A program made the translations under genes and the position numbers. Shown piece by piece: positions 10,544 to 23,334 of a stretch of 64,000 nt of DNA. Numbering within the stretch: the stretch's first letter is position 1; each line of letters starts with the position of its first letter. The DNA is from Polytrichum commune. Its lineage: Eukaryota; Streptophyta; Polytrichopsida; Polytrichales; Polytrichaceae. Where the stretch lies: positions 27,639,501 to 27,703,500 of the forward strand of contig OX485805.1 in NCBI GenBank assembly GCA_950295325.1, written 5' to 3'. The notes below the pieces were generated by a model that had not been told where the DNA came from, did not search any database, and worked only from the letters and a program-made list of their open reading frames with translations.

Positions 10544-12796
10544 TCTACATGTAAATGTAGGTTAAAATTTTGAGTCAATGTATATAGTTCTCTTCAAATC
10601 ACTATTTCTTCATGTGTAGCCTTACAATAGATATGAGACTTTGGAAATGATGTACTAGACTATGACTATTAACTCACATAAATGAAAGTTTGTATGTTTT
10701 ATTTTATTTTATTTGCATGGCATTGTGTGTGAAAATCAATGTAACAAGTACTGACTTAGTTTTGAGAGGCGGTGTAGGCCACTCCACTGGAAGGGCAACG
10801 ACTCATACGAGGTGTTCTTTTCAAAAAATGGTGGCATGAATGGGCACAAGCATGCATATGACTACCACAAATTGGTGAACACCGTCAACACTTTGCACCA
10901 TAGATTTGTTGTAGAATACACGAAGGACATATTAACACTTTAAAAACAATATAATAAGATGGAGAATGTATGGCAAGCACTTCATAAGCTACAACCCGGA
11001 GAGGAGCAATGCAATATAGGTGGGGGTTAGCTCTACATTATTATCTTTGCATGTTGAGGTAATAACCGCTTTGCAAGAAGGATTGAAAGAAGCCCGAAGG
11101 TGGTTCCGGCCTCTTAACAGGGCGACAAGCCCTTAATGCCTAGCCAAAATGAAATTATGATATGAGAAGTCATGGATAGTTGAAAGAACTAACCCAAAGA
11201 GTTCCGCTTACTGACCTAGTGTCATGCCGGTGTTAGGAGAGGACAAACACTTGAAGGTGTTGCGAGATTGGTTGCAAGTAGAAACTTTTGCCTCTGTGGA
11301 TACTATAGAATGCTCCAAACTGAGGAGGATATGGTGGACGTTGAATTGCAACACTCCATGTTATTATAGGAAGAAAGTCGTGATGTCAATACGGACATAC
11401 TTAACTGGGCAAAAGAGCAAGTGACACATGGAGCATGGAAGATTATTCCAACCGTTGAAGTTGGTGTACATTGCTTTTACAAACCAACTAATGTCTCACA
11501 TTTGAATTGTAACATTTTTGTCCAAAGATTAGTTGGCTAGAATGAAGAATAGCATTAAAATCACAACCATGATAATTGTCTCCCAGCAAAATCTTCTCTT
11601 GAATTGACTTTGTTGACTTTGTTAACATTGAAATATGCAACAACAAGGAAAGAGAGACGTCCAACTACTGCCAATAGAGTTGGAATTGTTGTAAACATTT
11701 TTTTTAGAGCAAATGAGAGTTCATGGTGGGTTGGAAGGGTGCATGCCATAAAGCAGTGTATTGGGCAAATGTTTAGAGTACTAAGGCGATCAATTGACCT
11801 CTTCCCCCAAGTTGAAGAATTTGTGATGCAAAATCCTTGCAATCCCTATATTGAAGCAATGTTGCACTATTACATGAAACATCCGGGCCATAACAAATTT
11901 GTACATTAATTATATACACGAATTCGTATATTATTCATTGTACAAGATCACATGGACATCGAGTGGATTGCTCTAGATTGCATTATTTCTATTGTGACCA
12001 TGAGCTACAATGCTACCGATGAAGTATAGACACTGGATAGGATTGAGGTGGAGGAGCTAGAAAAGTTCGTAATCAAAAGAAATGTATAGGGTTCATGTAC
12101 AAGGTTTGTGCTCGTGTGCAGATTCCTATGGAGTGGGTGTTGTACTTTTTAACACACAATCATTTATTTTTTGGGTGAATGCACATGCACTTTTGCAATG
12201 CATGTGGTGTACGATATTTTAGTTTTTGACATGGTTGTGTATGATATGCAAGTATGATGTGATTATGTTTTGACTTAAGACCCTTTGAAGTTCATCGTGA
12301 CTTCAAGAACCATGTTTGCAATAGTATATATACAATGGTGTATGGACATGGATTACTTCTTTTTTTATTGATAAGGAATATAGACTGCAATAAGTTGCAA
12401 AGGCATGAGAAATAAGAGTAATGGTAGGGGGTGCAAACAAACAAGTAACTTTAGAAAATTAAGTAAATATAGGGAACTTTTAATTCACGCCTTGGATGTA
12501 AATAGCCCCTAAACAAATACCCCTCCGATGCATGTGGTGCAAAAAATATGTTATAAAGCGACCCACCCGTGGTCTTAAATCCCATATTAGCCTATGCAAG
12601 GCTAGTTTGGCCCATCCATCTTGATAAGACAACAAGCTAGAAAGCCGGTTCTTTTATGGCTCGACACCACTCTTTATGCATGGTGATTCAAGCATTAAGA
12701 AAATTTGGTAACTTTGTGTTGATCTTCACAAACTCAAGGTTTGAGACTAAACCCATGGTTTCATCTGCCTTGCTTTGTGGATAACCCCAATAACTA
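10544..12796. other. No intact gene; scattered open fragments, probably transposon relics
   Basis: A 101-codon plus-strand ORF at 11604-11909 contains SSWWVGRVHAIKQCIGQMF and MLHYYMKHPGHNKF. It looks like a protein tail, but I cannot assign a family. Another open piece lies at 11224-11424. The rest shows nothing I can support. Confidence 0.3.
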
Positions 12797-13108
12797 CACT
12801 AAATATGATATTTAGTGTCATATGGTATTTTATGTCACTATGGTCACTTTTTGGATGACACTCCTTATGGACAAGTGAACAAATATTGTCATGGATGATG
12901 GATGAGTTCATCCATTAGCCATAATCCTACGTTCTCTTGTCAGCAACTTGCAATGAAATATTGTCATGGGTGATTGAAATTTGGATGAAAAATCACTGGG
13001 TAAGTGACTGTAATTGCACCACTGTACCCCCAACAAATTTACAAGGAATGACAAATAATGTTAGGTTAACAATTAGTGTTGGTGACACTACACCGCAATT
13101 TACAATTA

Positions 13109-13604
13109 GGGGTGCTTCACTCCATGGCCGAAGGTCGAGAGGTTGTCGATCTTCAACAATGAGATTGCAAGAAACCAATAGTTTGATCTCTCAATCCTTC
13201 ACACTAAGGCCAAAGTCCAAAGGTCATCACAATTTAAAATGATAACTTTTTATAAAAGGCGACGGACTCTCAAAAGAAGTTTGGGTTGGATGGGAATGGA
13301 AGCCCAAACTATGGTCGAGAGGCCATCCGTTTTTTTCATTAAAAAAATTAATCGTTGACAAGATCTTGGCCGTTAGATTGGAGGGGTTGTTTTGGGCAAG
13401 GAATAAAGTGGGATGCTCGTTTGGGTTTGGACTTTGGGCTTGGCCTTTGGAGGCTTCACACTATGCCTGCCCAAAGGCTCCAATTCCTATATTTTATTGG
13501 TTATTTTCAGCCCATCTCTTTGGACTCTCAACAAAGTTTGGCCACTCAATCCCACGGCCTCTCGGCTTGGACGGCCTGGCACGGCCATAGTGTTGCGGCG
13601 GCCC
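13109..13604. mobile_element. Family E MITE, Harbinger-type, TTA target duplication
   Basis: Starts GGGGTGCTTCACTCCATGGC and ends with the inverted counterpart GGCCATAGTGTTGCGGCGGC plus CC, flanked on both sides by TTA. The empty site at about 62135 (CAATTGGTATCGAGC) confirms the boundaries. The left-end motif recurs inside at about 13285. It encodes no protein. Confidence 0.75.
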
Positions 13605-13642
13605 TTAGTATCGAGCAAGACAATTAGAATGGGTGACACTAA

Positions 13643-14744
13643 GGACCAGTTTACATTATGGACCATGAAGTTGGACCGGGGCTCTGCAATGCAGTTGATT
13701 GGCTGCTTACACTAAGGAAAAAAATTCAAAGGAACCATGAAGGTTGGGGTCCCCAAAATACAAATTTTAAGGCCTAATAAATGCATTGACACGGTCCAGC
13801 GGGTTTTACAGTGAGAGAGGCAAGAGAGGTGGTCTGGTAGGAAAAAACAAAAGCCAATGCCAAAGAAATGTTTTTCTAACAATTATTTAATGAACCTACC
13901 CTCTATGTGCCTTAATCATATCATAGCCCATTAGACATACCATTACTGCCTTGCCCTACCCCTTAAACGGGCTCCCACGTGTTTCACCAAACAACGTGGG
14001 ACATCTAAAACTCAAGAATTTGAGTGCAGATTTGTTTTTTTGCTCTACCAATTGCAATGTTTGAAATTTGAGGGCTTATAATATACCGTTGGAAAGGTCT
14101 TGAAAATAAATTTCCAACGGTATATAACATGCCCCAAAATTTTATAAAATTACAATTGCAAAACAAAAAAGAAAAAGAAAATTTTGTAGTCATTTAGTGA
14201 CTGTAGATCAAGGTGGTCAAAAGAACCGCAATGGGAAATCTTCTAACACTAATTATAAATATAATTGATATTAATTGTTGGGCAAGGTAGGGTGGTAACA
14301 ACACTAAATATAATCAAACACTAAATATCCTATTTCGTGTAGTGACAACACAAGGTACATGTCACATGTAAATTACATTGAACATGTACAAATAAAATCG
14401 CCCATTTTTTTGTAAAAATTGTTGTGAGAAGATTTTCAAGCCACATCTTCGACACATTTAACAAGAAGTGAAGACAAGTGAAGCCCAAAAGAAGACAAGA
14501 GAATGGTCAAACTTTTTTTTTTTTTCAAAATTACCCTTTTTGGACATGTATTTAAAAAAAATCAGGACCTTCTCTTTTTGGTGCATGGTCATTCTTCTTG
14601 GTCCACATTCGGTTTACACCTAGTGAGGGACCCCAGGCTCTCAAAACTAATTTTTTATGAAGTCGGACCATGGAAGTTGGACCATGAACTCGGACCATTG
14701 ACAAAGGCCATCTTCCATGGTCCGACTTCATGGTAAACCGGCCC
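13643..14744 (+). mobile_element. Family A Harbinger-type element, copy 2, complete (1.1 kb)
   Basis: The termini GGACCAGTTTACATTATGG and GTAAACCGGCCC are inverted repeats flanked by TAA on both sides, the 3-bp target typical of PIF/Harbinger. The right subterminal region holds a long palindrome around CTTCCATGGTCCGACTTC (14660-14733). There is no transposase ORF. It carries a deleted family B MITE (14235-14346) whose left half is missing at GGGAAATCTTCTAACAC. Confidence 0.8.
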
Positions 14745-14765
14745 TAAATATCATATTTAGTGCAC

Positions 14766-15114
14766 CTAGTGTACTTCCAAAGTCCATATGAACACTCTTT
14801 TAGTTGGGGGGTTTATGTCAGTGGGACTGGCACTTAGTAACCTCCCATATTCAATTATAAAGACTAAGTTATAATGTGGACACCGTTCCTTGAGATGGGA
14901 GAGGGGACGCCTTGAGACACATTAATAAGTAGATGTCACAAACACATGTCCTTCATCCAATGGCAAGGTCGTTGGTCGACCGCCGGGACATCAAGAAAAT
15001 AGACTTTGTCAAGATTTGGGAGTTGAGCCCCTTCATCCCTCGCCTATCACATGGCCCTTGTGGGCTATGGGCAATAATCACCACTTTGGCAAAGTCGTTC
15101 AAGAATGTTATATA

Positions 15115-15147
<33 letters not shown>

Positions 15148-15175
15148 ATGTATATAATAAATCCACAATTATTTA
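14766..15175. repeat. Intergenic sequence with a (TA)n(TG)n microsatellite
   Basis: A TA run followed by about 11 TG/GT dinucleotides lies at 15113-15150. No gene or TE end is recognised in the rest. Confidence 0.6.
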
Positions 15176-15345
15176 TATTATTATGGCATCTTGGTTGCAT
15201 GGAACAAACACACCATCCATGGTTGCTTGGCATTCTAAAGAAAGTTTGACTATGCACATACTAAGTTAATCAATTAAGTGCTTGTTTATAATTTGATAAA
15301 TGGGGGAGTCTCATTAGGGCACCTCCCACCACTCATTGGGAAGAA

Positions 15346-15554
15346 ATTTGGGCATGATCGGTTGAGATCCTAGTGTTTCCAAGTCCAACCGGTTACATGT
15401 TAACATCCTTCGGTTTTTATATATTAATTTGAGGTATATTCCATAAATTCCTCTAAATTGATTGGTAATTCTCATGTAGTCTTGAACTTTAACCGATTAT
15501 CTCTCAAACTCAACCAGTTCATATGTAACTAACTGTCGGTTCTCCCCGATCATT
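15346..15554. repeat. Family G dispersed repeat, copy 1
   Basis: About 210 bp running from TTTGGGCATGATCGGTTGAG to TTCTCCCCGATCATTG, with CCTAGTGTTTCCAAGTCCAA near its start. It matches three other copies (26.1, 54.5 and 57.8 kb) in the same orientation. No terminal inverted repeats were found. Confidence 0.75.
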
Positions 15555-18500
15555 GCCTCCCACTTGTGAAGCCACGAACATGTCTCTACCATTCATATAA
15601 TTTGTGGGTTTCAAAAACAAGGTTGCATATTATGTCTCACCTCCAAAGTCCATAAATTATATCCATTTTGTTTGTATTATGGCTAAGTGGTATCCTTGTT
15701 TATGGCAGTGGGGTTGCATGACACAAGTCGCCAACCCTAATTGCATGGAATTTGTTAGATAATAAAGCAGTTGTGCGCATGTTGGGTTGAAGCCAATGAG
15801 GTACTCGTTTTTAAATTGAATGAGTCTCGTTAAGGCACCTCCAAGTGTGAAGTTGCATGTGGGGGAGCAAATGGACCTCTACCGTTAGCTTGTTTCTTGG
15901 TTTTTAAAGGCAAGGTTGCATACTATGTGGACTCACCTCCAAAGCCCATAAATTATATATCATGAATTCATATTGTATTATGGCAACTGGATTGTGTGAC
16001 AAAAATGCATCAACCTTGGTTGCATGACATTTGTTAGAAAGTTTCACTATACACATACTAAGTTGACCTTGAATTACGAATCAAATGTTAAATTGACAAA
16101 TTATGGAAGAGCCTCATCAAGATCATGCCTCCACTCATGAAGCACATATGGGCCTCTACCACAGTAAACATTTGTACTTACACCTACCAACATGGAAGAT
16201 GAAAATAATTATTATTTGTAACTTAATTTGTAACTATTTTAAAATAATATAACACCTTAATTGAGTCATTAACCCTTAATTACAAAAGATGAATTAGCAA
16301 TAAACATGTAAAGGGCATGTTCTTTATTGCACCCAGCTACATGATATGTGTTAGGAAACAAATCCCATGTACCATACAATATTAATTGCATGCAATACGG
16401 CATACCGCATTTAACCTCTGAAACCATATATATTCAATATTCATGTTGTCCACCAATTGTATATGAAACCCGAGTTGCATCACAACACACACACACCTTA
16501 CATACCTTGGTTGCATGTTTGACTATCCACATACTACATTGATTTTCTCATTTAGTGCATGTGGTACTAAATCCCGAAACATGCACTATTTTGCCAAATC
16601 TCAAAATCAGTGAGGGGTGGAATTTTGATTGATTGCCACTAAATTTATGAATATGTCCTCATTTACCATATATTTCAAGAAATTTGGTGCCTGCTCTAAG
16701 ATGCTTTGAAGCTTAAGGTCACAACTATGAGATCCGTTCTCAACGATGCAATAGCAATAACAACTTTAGGCATTGTGAAATGGTTTGATGGCATTGCTAC
16801 TCATCAATACAAGCCAAAAACAACGACGAAAACACTTTGAGCATGACTATTTGACATAGAATTCTACATCTTCTGGTGGCACTAATTTCAAAGTGTAAAG
16901 AAATATAGCATCACCTTCACTAATTTCCCACGTGCTAGTATCAACCAACCCTCTCCAAATGGGATAATCAGCATACTTAACCAATTAAGTTGAAAGTTGG
17001 GTGCTCCATTTTAAGTTTAAATTTTCATACGAGCATCGCTTCTCGTGGAGCCGCAAAAGGATCTCCACCATCGGCTCTTTCAGGTCATAAGGCAAGACCA
17101 TGCCATACTATTAAGTATACACTTATTCTCCATTAATACATGGCAATTGGGTTGCGTAAGATATACAACTCACAAGTCTTGGCTGCATGGCATTCATTAG
17201 CAAGCCTGAGAGGCTAGTATACACTGCACACCAAGTTGACCAGATAAAATTCATTATGTCCTCATTTTAATTTGAAAGATGTGGGAGACTCATAAGGGTA
17301 TCCCACTCTTGGACCTGCAAATGGGCCTCTACAATTGGCTCTTTAAAGTCTTTTAAGCCAAGACCTCTTGCTACATCCCACCTCCCATGCCCATGTCACA
17401 TAGAGCAGACATACCCATTTTCAATACCGCTCCCCCCCCCCCCCCTCGATTTGTTTTTTAAAAATAAAAATAAAAATCTTAATACATAAGGTAGACGAGG
17501 TTGATGTGGGACACTTTCAACTCTGTGGAATTATTTAGCCAATGGATTCGATCACTAGGAGCTTGAGTAGGTTAGCAATTGTGAGTCAAGACCGAGGAAT
17601 TTGAAATCGTTGAAATCGGAGTTGAGGAAGGTGTTGGTATAGGCTCGGGAATCAAAAAAATTCCTACTCCCCAACTTTGTGTTACATGGGGGAATTTTTG
17701 TATCATTCAATGTTGCGTGAGTGGACAACATCAATAGCAGGCTCCACATGGGTCATTTGCCAATGAAAGCCAAATTCAATGCCAATATTGGTCGTGTCAT
17801 GTCTCTCAAGTGGCCACGGGTGATATATAATGTTGTTGGTTTGGTTTTTCGTTATAGAATACCCACAATACAAGTTGGTTGGCACCTCATGGCTACATGC
17901 GACCTCCTAATTTGCCCACCTCGTCCACAAAATCCAAGTGTGCCATAATTCAATGGATAACACTCCTTATTATGGAGGATGATGTGTGTAGTTTGACTTT
18001 TGTGAATATGACTAACCCAAATATCATTGAGGTGGCAGCTAAATCACCACATATTACTCACCCACCAAATTAGGGCAATTGTGTTGCCAATTAGAAGCCA
18101 AAAATAGGTGCCCGATCAAGGAAGCTAACCAAATTAGCCTTACCTACCTCAAAGCCTCCTATATTTCTGAAGTTTTGCACATGTAGCCGTCATTTTCTAA
18201 CATGATAGAAAAAGCCACGAAGTTTCACACATGTTGCCATGACATCTAGCATGATAAAAAATTATATAAAGGGCAAAAAATTGGGTTTCTTGAAAAGGGC
18301 ATTAATTATACTCAAGTTTTGTCCCCTAGTTAGACATTGTGATATCAATTTTCCAAACATGTGAAAAAATCGCTCTCGTACATATACTACACTTATGTGA
18401 AATTGCTTAAATGAGTGGAAATGGATCTATCTACTCTACATCTAAAACTATTTTTTGTCAATTTAACATGACAATTGTGATCATGACATGCAAGCACACC

Positions 18501-18814
18501 AACCTTGGTTGCATGGCATTTATTAGTAGGTCTAACTATGCAAATGCTTTAAAGTTAGGTGCTCATTTTTAAGTTGACAAATGGATGAGATTCAAAAGGG
18601 ACTTCCACTAGTGGGCCTTATCATCAACTCTTTTAGGTATTTCAAGACAAGGACGCATACTATGTCCCACCTAACGAAGCCCATCCATACATATACATAT
18701 CTATCCAAAATTCATATCATTCACCAATTATGGAAACCGGGTTTGCATGAGACACACACACATGACCTTTGGTTGCATGGCAATTGTAAGCAAAATTGAC
18801 TATGTGCATTTCAA

Positions 18815-19110
18815 GGGCCACTTCACACTATGGTTGAAGGTCAAGAGGCCATTGATTTCCACCAATCAATTTGCCAAATCAATGGACTATATATATATAT
18901 ATATGGGCTTTTGTGGTCTTGCCTTAGAAGATGTAAGAGCCCATGGTATAGGGCCATTTGCTGGTCTATGAGTGGACTCAAATGCCCTTACGAGTCTTCT
19001 TGCTTGTCAAATTACAAATGATTACCAAATTAAGGGAACTAGTTTTGAACTTAGGGCCGCTTCACAAGTCAAGAGGCCGTGGGATTTTTTAATTTATATT
19101 CCATTGATTG
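18815..19110. mobile_element. Two family E left-end fragments
   Basis: GGGCCACTTCACACTATGG at 18815 and GGGCCGCTTCACAAGTCAAG at 19054, both followed by AAGAGGCC, match the family E terminus. They lie in direct orientation with no recognisable right end, so these are fragments. Confidence 0.45.
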
Positions 19111-19479
19111 ATTTTGGCAATCACAGTTGTGTGTGTGTCTCTCTCTCCCCATCCTCGATGCACGTTGTTTATTATCAAGACTTATGGAGTTAACAAGTTT
19201 ACTTGATTCAATGTGCTCATTTTTCCTCTTTATTTTTGATTTTTGATTGTCAAATGGAGGAGACTCCTAACTCAGGACAACTCCACGTGTGGAACCACAA
19301 ACGAGCCTCTAAGGTAGAAATACTCAAACCGGTCAACCACCCCCTACCCATGCACAAGACCGTTGTCATAATAATGAAGTGCCATTTTTGAAACCGATCA
19401 TGACAAGGTTGGCAACTTCAATGCGTGTACACTTAGTGTAGCCAATGGGAGTCACGTTTTAATGTACTCATGATGTCAC

Positions 19480-20440
19480 AACCCTTGCTAGCCCCCTTAA
19501 CAAATTGCCAATTTTCATTTCTAGCAAAGGTTACGAGCGCTAACCCTTCGCATTCCGCCATGCTAATGGTTAGCTCCTCCTACCCCGGACCCTATAGTTC
19601 ATAGGAGGGGAACCAACCCTCCCACTTTACTTTCGGGACTCAACATTTGATCGGTAACCAATTCTTAGAAGTGGACTTCCAATCTTATATTGATCATCGT
19701 GTTGCCGGAGCAACACTGTAACAACCCGAAGCATACTAGGCAACTATGGCCTCACATTGGGCCAATGCCCATGGAGGCCGTGTTGTTCGGCCTCGGGTGG
19801 GTGAGGCCACACCACCTCACCCATATAAGCCTCTAGGAATCTACGCGGGGCCCCTACCCCACCGCCAAGAAACCTTTTATCTCTCTACCAAGAGTTGGGG
19901 CCAAGTAGACATTTTCCCTTAGCCGCTGGGACTAGAAGCCCCTAGCAGCTTCAGACCATCATAACTTCCTTGTATGATGTCTGATGCTAACAAACAACCA
20001 CTTCATCTTCATCTACGCTTCACGTAGATGCCGATGGACTCCTCACTTGCCCCATTAGGGCAAGTCTTGAGGAAGTTATGCCTATTCAAACCTTGGCAGT
20101 CTCGGGAGCCACTCCCAGGCCACTGTTGTACCAGGGCTCTGTCCCGGGACAGAGCCCCACTCAAATTGCCATAACTCCTAGATCACACCTCTGATTGAGG
20201 TGATCTTGAGCATTCTAGAATCAACACGCTATGAGCTAAGCTAAACCCTAAACCCTTACCCTCGTGCCTCCTAGTCTCCGTGGGTGGGAGGCGTTCCCAA
20301 CGCCCAAGGCCCTCACCCACACTAGGATCACTTGGGCCCTCTCACCAATGGCGCCACAAGTCCCGGGTGTCACTCCAGGGTCCCCCTTGTGCCCATGGTG
20401 TTTCAGGCACTCCTCATGGAGAGGTGCGTGACACATGAGT
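19480..20440. other. GC-richer block, possible decayed LTR
   Basis: The composition differs from the flanks. A plausible LTR-like start TGTAACAACCCGAAGC lies at about 19718, and the block ends near TGAGTTAACA at about 20440. I could not find matching 5-bp duplications or a second copy, so a solo LTR is only a guess. An (AAG)n(AAAC)n microsatellite follows at 20577-20630. Confidence 0.25.
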
Positions 20441-21082
20441 TAACAAGTGTAGATGTTGTTTCGTATGGAATTGTGAATAACCGTGTCTAGTGTAGGGAGA
20501 ATCTAGTGAACGTGTAGGGAGTTTGACAACTTTCCACTTTGAAAAATTTGTAGAAAGTTTTTGTACATAGCAAAAAAAAGAAAAGAAGAAGAAGAAGAAG
20601 AAAAAAACAAACAAACAAACAACAACAACTTGCATTCTTCACGAATCCTTCTCATCTATCTTGGAAAATTATCTCGTGATTGTAAGACCATATCTTCAAT
20701 GCGAATCACCTTGTTTTCACGCGTTATGGTATTTCTACCTTAATTGGCTCTTTGATGCATACTACATACCACCCCAAAGCCCGTTTATATCCAAATTTAT
20801 GATTATCCCTCAATCGTGGCAACCATGCTTCGTAACAAACCACCACCACCATTGGATTCATGGCATTCTTTAGCCAAACTTGCCAATTTTACCAATTCAG
20901 TTGATTAGGTGCTCTTTTATCCACTTTGTTTGTTTGATGGACAAATGGGAGATACTAAAGGAGTGCAAATGAGCCTCTCCATTGGCTCTTTTAAATCTAT
21001 TAACTTACAACAAAAAACTACACACCCCCTCTGAAGCCCATATACATCCAGAAAACAATCGTCCACCGACGATGTCATACAG

Positions 21083-23334
21083 GCCCCCCTTCCCACTTGA
21101 CTTTAGCTAAGGCTGAAAGTATTTCCTAAAAACCGGGCAAAGTTCCCTCGGTTATAGCGGAAGCATCCGGCTATCCCAATGCACCTACAAGAACTTGCTC
21201 CGGAGATTTTTGAGTAGGTTTTAGTTAAGTAGCTTGCACACGTGTTCATGGTTTTATCTACCATGCAATGAATGTTGGATAGTTTTTGTCCCATCCCCAA
21301 ATGCCTTACTACTCACCTATCTTACCATCAGTTTTTGTCAATGGAGCTCCTTGTGCCCTCATAGCTAAGACCAAAAAGCAATCAATCACAAGGGCGGGAG
21401 GCGATGCTTTTAAAGGTCCTATATTTTTGCCTCATGTTTAGGTACCGATGGGAGGGTGGGTCGGTGCTTGAGGGTTAAGACCTCCACTTGTAAGCCATGC
21501 CACATCGTTTGCCAACTAGGCTCGGCACTAGATAATGTCGATGGTGTGAAGGCCGGGTTGTTAGAACCAACTTTTAGTCTTGGCCCTTGCCACACGAGAG
21601 GCAGAGGAATTTTCACAACTTCCTCCAACATGGCACCTTGCCCAAGAAAAGTCTCATTTTCCTCGTTTTTCTCCTTATATTGTGAACTTCCGGGCACTAG
21701 TGCCCGGTAGTTGCAAACTACATATATTGTGCCATGTCACTCTACTTTATTGCCAAGTAGATCCCGAAGCAAGATCCAAAGCAAAATCCGAAGCTAAAAA
21801 GTCATTGTTCTCCAACATGGCACCTTGCCCAAGAAAAGTCTCATTTTCCTCGTTTTTCTCCTTATATTGTGAACTTCCGGGCACTACTGTAGTGCCCGGT
21901 AGTTGCGAACTACATTTATTGTGCCATGTCACTCTACTTTATTGCCAAGTAGATTCGGAAGCAAGATCCAAAGCAAAATCCGAAGCTAAAAAGTCATTGT
22001 TGCCACTCCCCATACTTCCTCTCATGTGGCAACCACTTGCTCATTTGAACCAATGCTATTCATCCAACTCATTGCCGTTCCTCCCGTGTGGTTTAGCTAA
22101 AGTCAGGTGGGAAGGGGGCATTATACCATCGACATTATCTAGTGCCGAGCCTAGTTGGCAAATGATGTGGCATGGCTTACAAGTGGAGGTCTTAGGTCTG
22201 TACCACATGGGGGGGAGGCAAGGCGTATTGCTTGCCCCCATTGGCCGAGCCCACCTGCCATTCACCACACCCTCGGCAGGCAGGTGAGAGGCAATCTGAG
22301 CTGGCATGGGAGAGCGGCAGGGACACTCTGCCAGGGAAAATACTATGGCAGAGGGACCCTGCCGTGCCACATCAGACGTCGGGTCCCCAGGTGGCGCCTC
22401 CTTCGGCACACTCTCTCCCCGCTCCTGCTCCGAGCTCCGACCATTTCTCCTTCGCTCACTCTCGCTCCTGCTCTGAGCTCCCCACAGGTCGCCACTCCCC
22501 TCCGCCACACTCCTCCCTCCTCCACCCTCCTCCTCCCACACCCTCCCTGGCCGCAGTTTTGAAGGAATTGCAGCTTCGAAGCCAATCCCTGGTTTTTTTT
22601 TTTTTTTTTTTGCTTCCCCGGCAACTCAATCCTCTTGAATTTCGGCACTGGTTAGGTACGCCACAATACTCTTGGGTTTAGGTACAGAAATTTGTGTAGG
22701 TTCGGCACTCAATTAGCAGGTAAATTCGGCACAGACGTTGAGTGTTGATGAATAAGCTTCAAAGAAAAAAAATTGAAGCGTTTGCAAGTCAAACCGGTGA
22801 CAGGTCGACATCCTAACATTCTATCCTAGGTGGCAGAGTGTGGTGGGGGTGGAAGGCAGCGGCTGACGTGCCACCCCCCACCCTATCCCTAAACCTAGCC
22901 TGTACGGCACTAAACCCTGCCAATAGTGTGGTATGGGCCTTAACCCTCAAGCACCGACCCACCCTCCCATCGGTACCTAAACATGAGGCAAAAATATAGG
23001 ACCTTTAAAAGCGTTGCCTCCCGCCCTTGTGATTGGTTGCTTTTTGGTCTTAGCTATGAGGGCACAAGGAGCTCCATTAACAACAACCGATGATAAGATA
23101 GATGAGTATTAAGGCATTTGGGGATGGGACAAAAACTACCCAACATTCATTGCTTGGTAGATAAATCAATGAACATGTGTGCAAGCTACTTAGCTAAAAC
23201 CTACTCAAAAATCTCCGGAGCAAGTTCTTGTAGGTGCATTGGGATAGTCGGATGCCTCCGCTATAACCGAGGGAGCTTTACTTGGTTTTTAGGAAATACT
23301 TTGGGTCTTAGCTAAAGTCAGGTGGGAAGGGGGC
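21083..23334. mobile_element. Mutator-like (MULE-type) element with about 395-bp terminal inverted repeats and non-TE cargo
   Basis: The left arm 21083-21478 and right arm 22939-23334 are near-identical inverted repeats over their whole length. Outer ends are GCCCCCCTTCCCACTTGAC and its counterpart. Arms this long fit Mutator-like or foldback elements. The interior has no transposase. It holds a 187-bp direct duplication, an internal copy of an element end at about 22098-22125, a pair of inverted blocks (21473-21555 and 22127-22195), and a GC-rich segment (22200-22560) resembling a captured gene's 5' region. A 22-base T run lies at 22592. A 9-bp target duplication is not clear; CATACAG/CATAAG is the nearest match. 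Confidence 0.7.
21622..22002 (+). repeat. Near-perfect 187-bp tandem duplication inside the MULE-like element
   Basis: The units begin CTCCAACATGGCACCTTGCC at about 21622 and 21809. They differ by a few substitutions and one 5-bp insertion inside a palindrome (GGGCACTAGTGCCC in unit 1, lengthened in unit 2). The high identity suggests a recent event. The 235-codon plus-strand ORF through it reads repeated sequence and shows no known domain. Confidence 0.8.

Larger units (their letters stand above)
12797..14765. mobile_element. Family B-related MITE split by two later insertions (nested composite)
   Basis: The left end at 12797 (CACTAAATATGATATTTAGTG, preceded by TA) and the right palindrome at about 14743-14765 (TAAATATCATATTTAGTG) bound a host sequence of about 370 bp once two insertions are removed. 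These are family E (13109-13604) and family A copy 2 (13643-14744). A paralogous stretch without either insertion lies at 61.87-62.18 kb. Confidence 0.6.
15176..21060. repeat. Degenerate tandem repeat array, unit about 290-300 bp, interrupted
   Basis: Successive blocks share, in order, TTGGTTGCATGGCAT, TTGACTATGCACATACTAAG, an A/T-rich link, GGGCCTCTACCATTGGCTCT-like sequence, AAGGTTGCATACTATGT and CACCTCCAAAGCCCATAAAT. Clear units start near 15180, 15600, 15900, 17100, 18480, 18680 and 20740. Similarity is uneven and units are broken by a family G repeat (15346-15554), family E ends (18815 and 19054) and a GC-rich block. The array also holds a run of 14 C at 17432-17445 and a TA run near 18888. 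No protein-coding gene is seen. Confidence 0.6.

Noticed and set aside
21580-22287. 235-codon plus-strand ORF as a gene
   Set aside because: It runs through a 187-bp direct duplication and an element end inside the MULE-like element. The repeated peptide shows no domain.
22056-22541. Minus-strand Gly/Arg/Glu-rich ORF
   Set aside because: Low-complexity translation of a pyrimidine-rich GC block; no family motif.
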